This document shows, piece after piece, positions 5,355 to 5,665 of a stretch of DNA of 5,665 nucleotides (the stretch's first letter is position 1; every line of letters begins with the position of its first letter). Under the pieces are notes generated by a model. It did not search any database. It had not been told where the DNA came from and saw nothing but the letters and a program-made list of their open reading frames with translations. The position numbers and the translations under genes are program-made. Origin of the DNA: Clostridia bacterium (GTDB taxonomy: Bacteria; Bacillota_A; Clostridia; Christensenellales; Borkfalkiaceae). The stretch is from contig JAFQBR010000187.1 of assembly GCA_017399665.1 (NCBI GenBank), positions 1 through 5,665 of the forward strand. The letters are read 5' to 3'.

Positions 5355-5474
5355 TTTTTTATTTTAAAAAATTAAATTTAGGATTTTTTTTGCTTATCTT
5401 GTGCTTTTTATGCTTTTAAACCACAATTTGTAGATTTTTAACCAATTTAGCCAGCCTTTCAGTTATTAAACGAT

Positions 5475-5505
5475 AAAAAAAGAGCAACGCTTTGCATTGC
5501 CCTTT
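5475..5505 (-). terminator. Intrinsic terminator of a transcript entering from the right
   Basis: On the minus strand AAAGGGCAAUGC (5505-5494) pairs with GCGUUGCUCUUU (5490-5479) across an AAA loop: twelve pairs including two G-U, followed by more U residues to 5475 and AUCG. It should end a transcript from a gene or RNA that lies at or beyond the right edge, and so separates it from the S10 operon promoters. Confidence 0.85.
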
Positions 5506-5582
5506 TAATTCATCTTTTATTTAAGCTCTGTCACAACAAACGGTTGATAAAATAAGTTTTATATACTTCGTAATAGTTTGTT
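5506..5582 (-). other. Non-coding stretch between the long hairpin and the upstream terminator
   Basis: No convincing gene is seen here. AACAAAC (5582-5576) can pair with GUUUGUU (5541-5535), and AUAAAA with UUUUAU inside that. Together with the flanking long hairpin and terminator this makes an unusually folded 3' region, but each small stem could arise by chance in A/T-rich sequence. Confidence 0.3.
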
Positions 5583-5644
5583 ATTTGCAAATTTTTACAA
5601 TTCCAACGTACGGCAAGTACGCTTCCTTGCAAAAATTTACAAAT
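5583..5644. repeat. Long inverted repeat forming an extended hairpin
   Basis: The 18-base arms at 5583-5600 and 5627-5644 are inverted copies with two differences. In minus-strand RNA both differences become G-U pairs, so all 18 positions pair. A second stem inside (5605-5611 with 5617-5623, seven pairs with one G-U) sits above a small purine-rich internal loop and is capped by a five-base loop. No T tract follows on either strand, so it is not a terminator. The arms are also similar as direct repeats because they are nearly palindromic. It may be a dispersed repeat element or part of a structured RNA whose end is the terminator at 5475-5505. Confidence 0.7.
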
Positions 5645-5665
5645 GCCTCCTCTTACTCGCATCTA

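Noticed and set aside
5531..5662. A 43-codon minus-strand open frame (ATG at 5662, TGA at 5533-5531)
   Set aside because: It spans the long inverted repeat, has no ribosome-binding site visible in the window, and its product matches no family I know. Likely chance, though an upstream gene cannot be excluded at the edge.
5549..5665. A plus-strand frame open to the right edge
   Set aside because: It has no ATG start and reads through the hairpin arms. The opposite-strand terminators and the repeat explain the region better.

Overview
The window holds the promoter-proximal part of the S10 ribosomal-protein operon, entirely on the minus strand. Reading leftward from the right-hand side, the order is rpsJ (S10), rplC (L3), rplD (L4), rplW (L23), rplB (L2), rpsS (S19), rplV (L22), rpsC (S3), rplP (L16), rpmC (L29) and the start of rpsQ (S17), which runs off the left edge. 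All eleven genes look intact, apart from the cut at the edge. Spacing is tight: 0 to about 32 bases between genes, with TAATG or TGATG one-base overlaps at rplD/rplW and rplP/rpmC. Most genes have a strong GGAGG site, and several of these touch or overlap the stop codon of the gene before.

The organism looks like a low-to-moderate GC, Gram-positive-type bacterium, probably Clostridia. The reasons are the strong Shine-Dalgarno sites, the Firmicutes-type [11 protein letters not shown] loop in S10, the Clostridia-like GSMGAxxxPSR stretch in L3, the N-terminally extended L22 with RPRAVAKY, and use of TGA as a stop. No species can be named from this window.

The right-hand 800 bases (4867-5665) hold no convincing gene, are much more AT-rich than the operon, and carry the interesting signals. 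In the direction of transcription they are: a long imperfect hairpin (5583-5644); a clear intrinsic terminator (5475-5505) that closes a transcript entering from beyond the right edge; the upstream copy of an exact 23-bp direct repeat (5332-5354); a possible promoter (5258-5286) beside an isolated CGCGCGCG; a strong sigma-A-type promoter with A/T tracts upstream (5165-5193); a folded leader of about 290 nt containing a second intrinsic terminator (4973-5010); then, directly after that terminator, the second copy of the 23-bp repeat (4938-4960), overlapping a TTGACA promoter-like element, a hairpin, and the rpsJ ribosome-binding site.

The genes work together as building blocks of both ribosomal subunits, made from one polycistronic message. 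The terminator between the strong promoter and rpsJ suggests either attenuation of the whole operon or a separate small RNA of about 185 nt followed by a second promoter. I saw no new protein system. The candidate novelty is this leader region.
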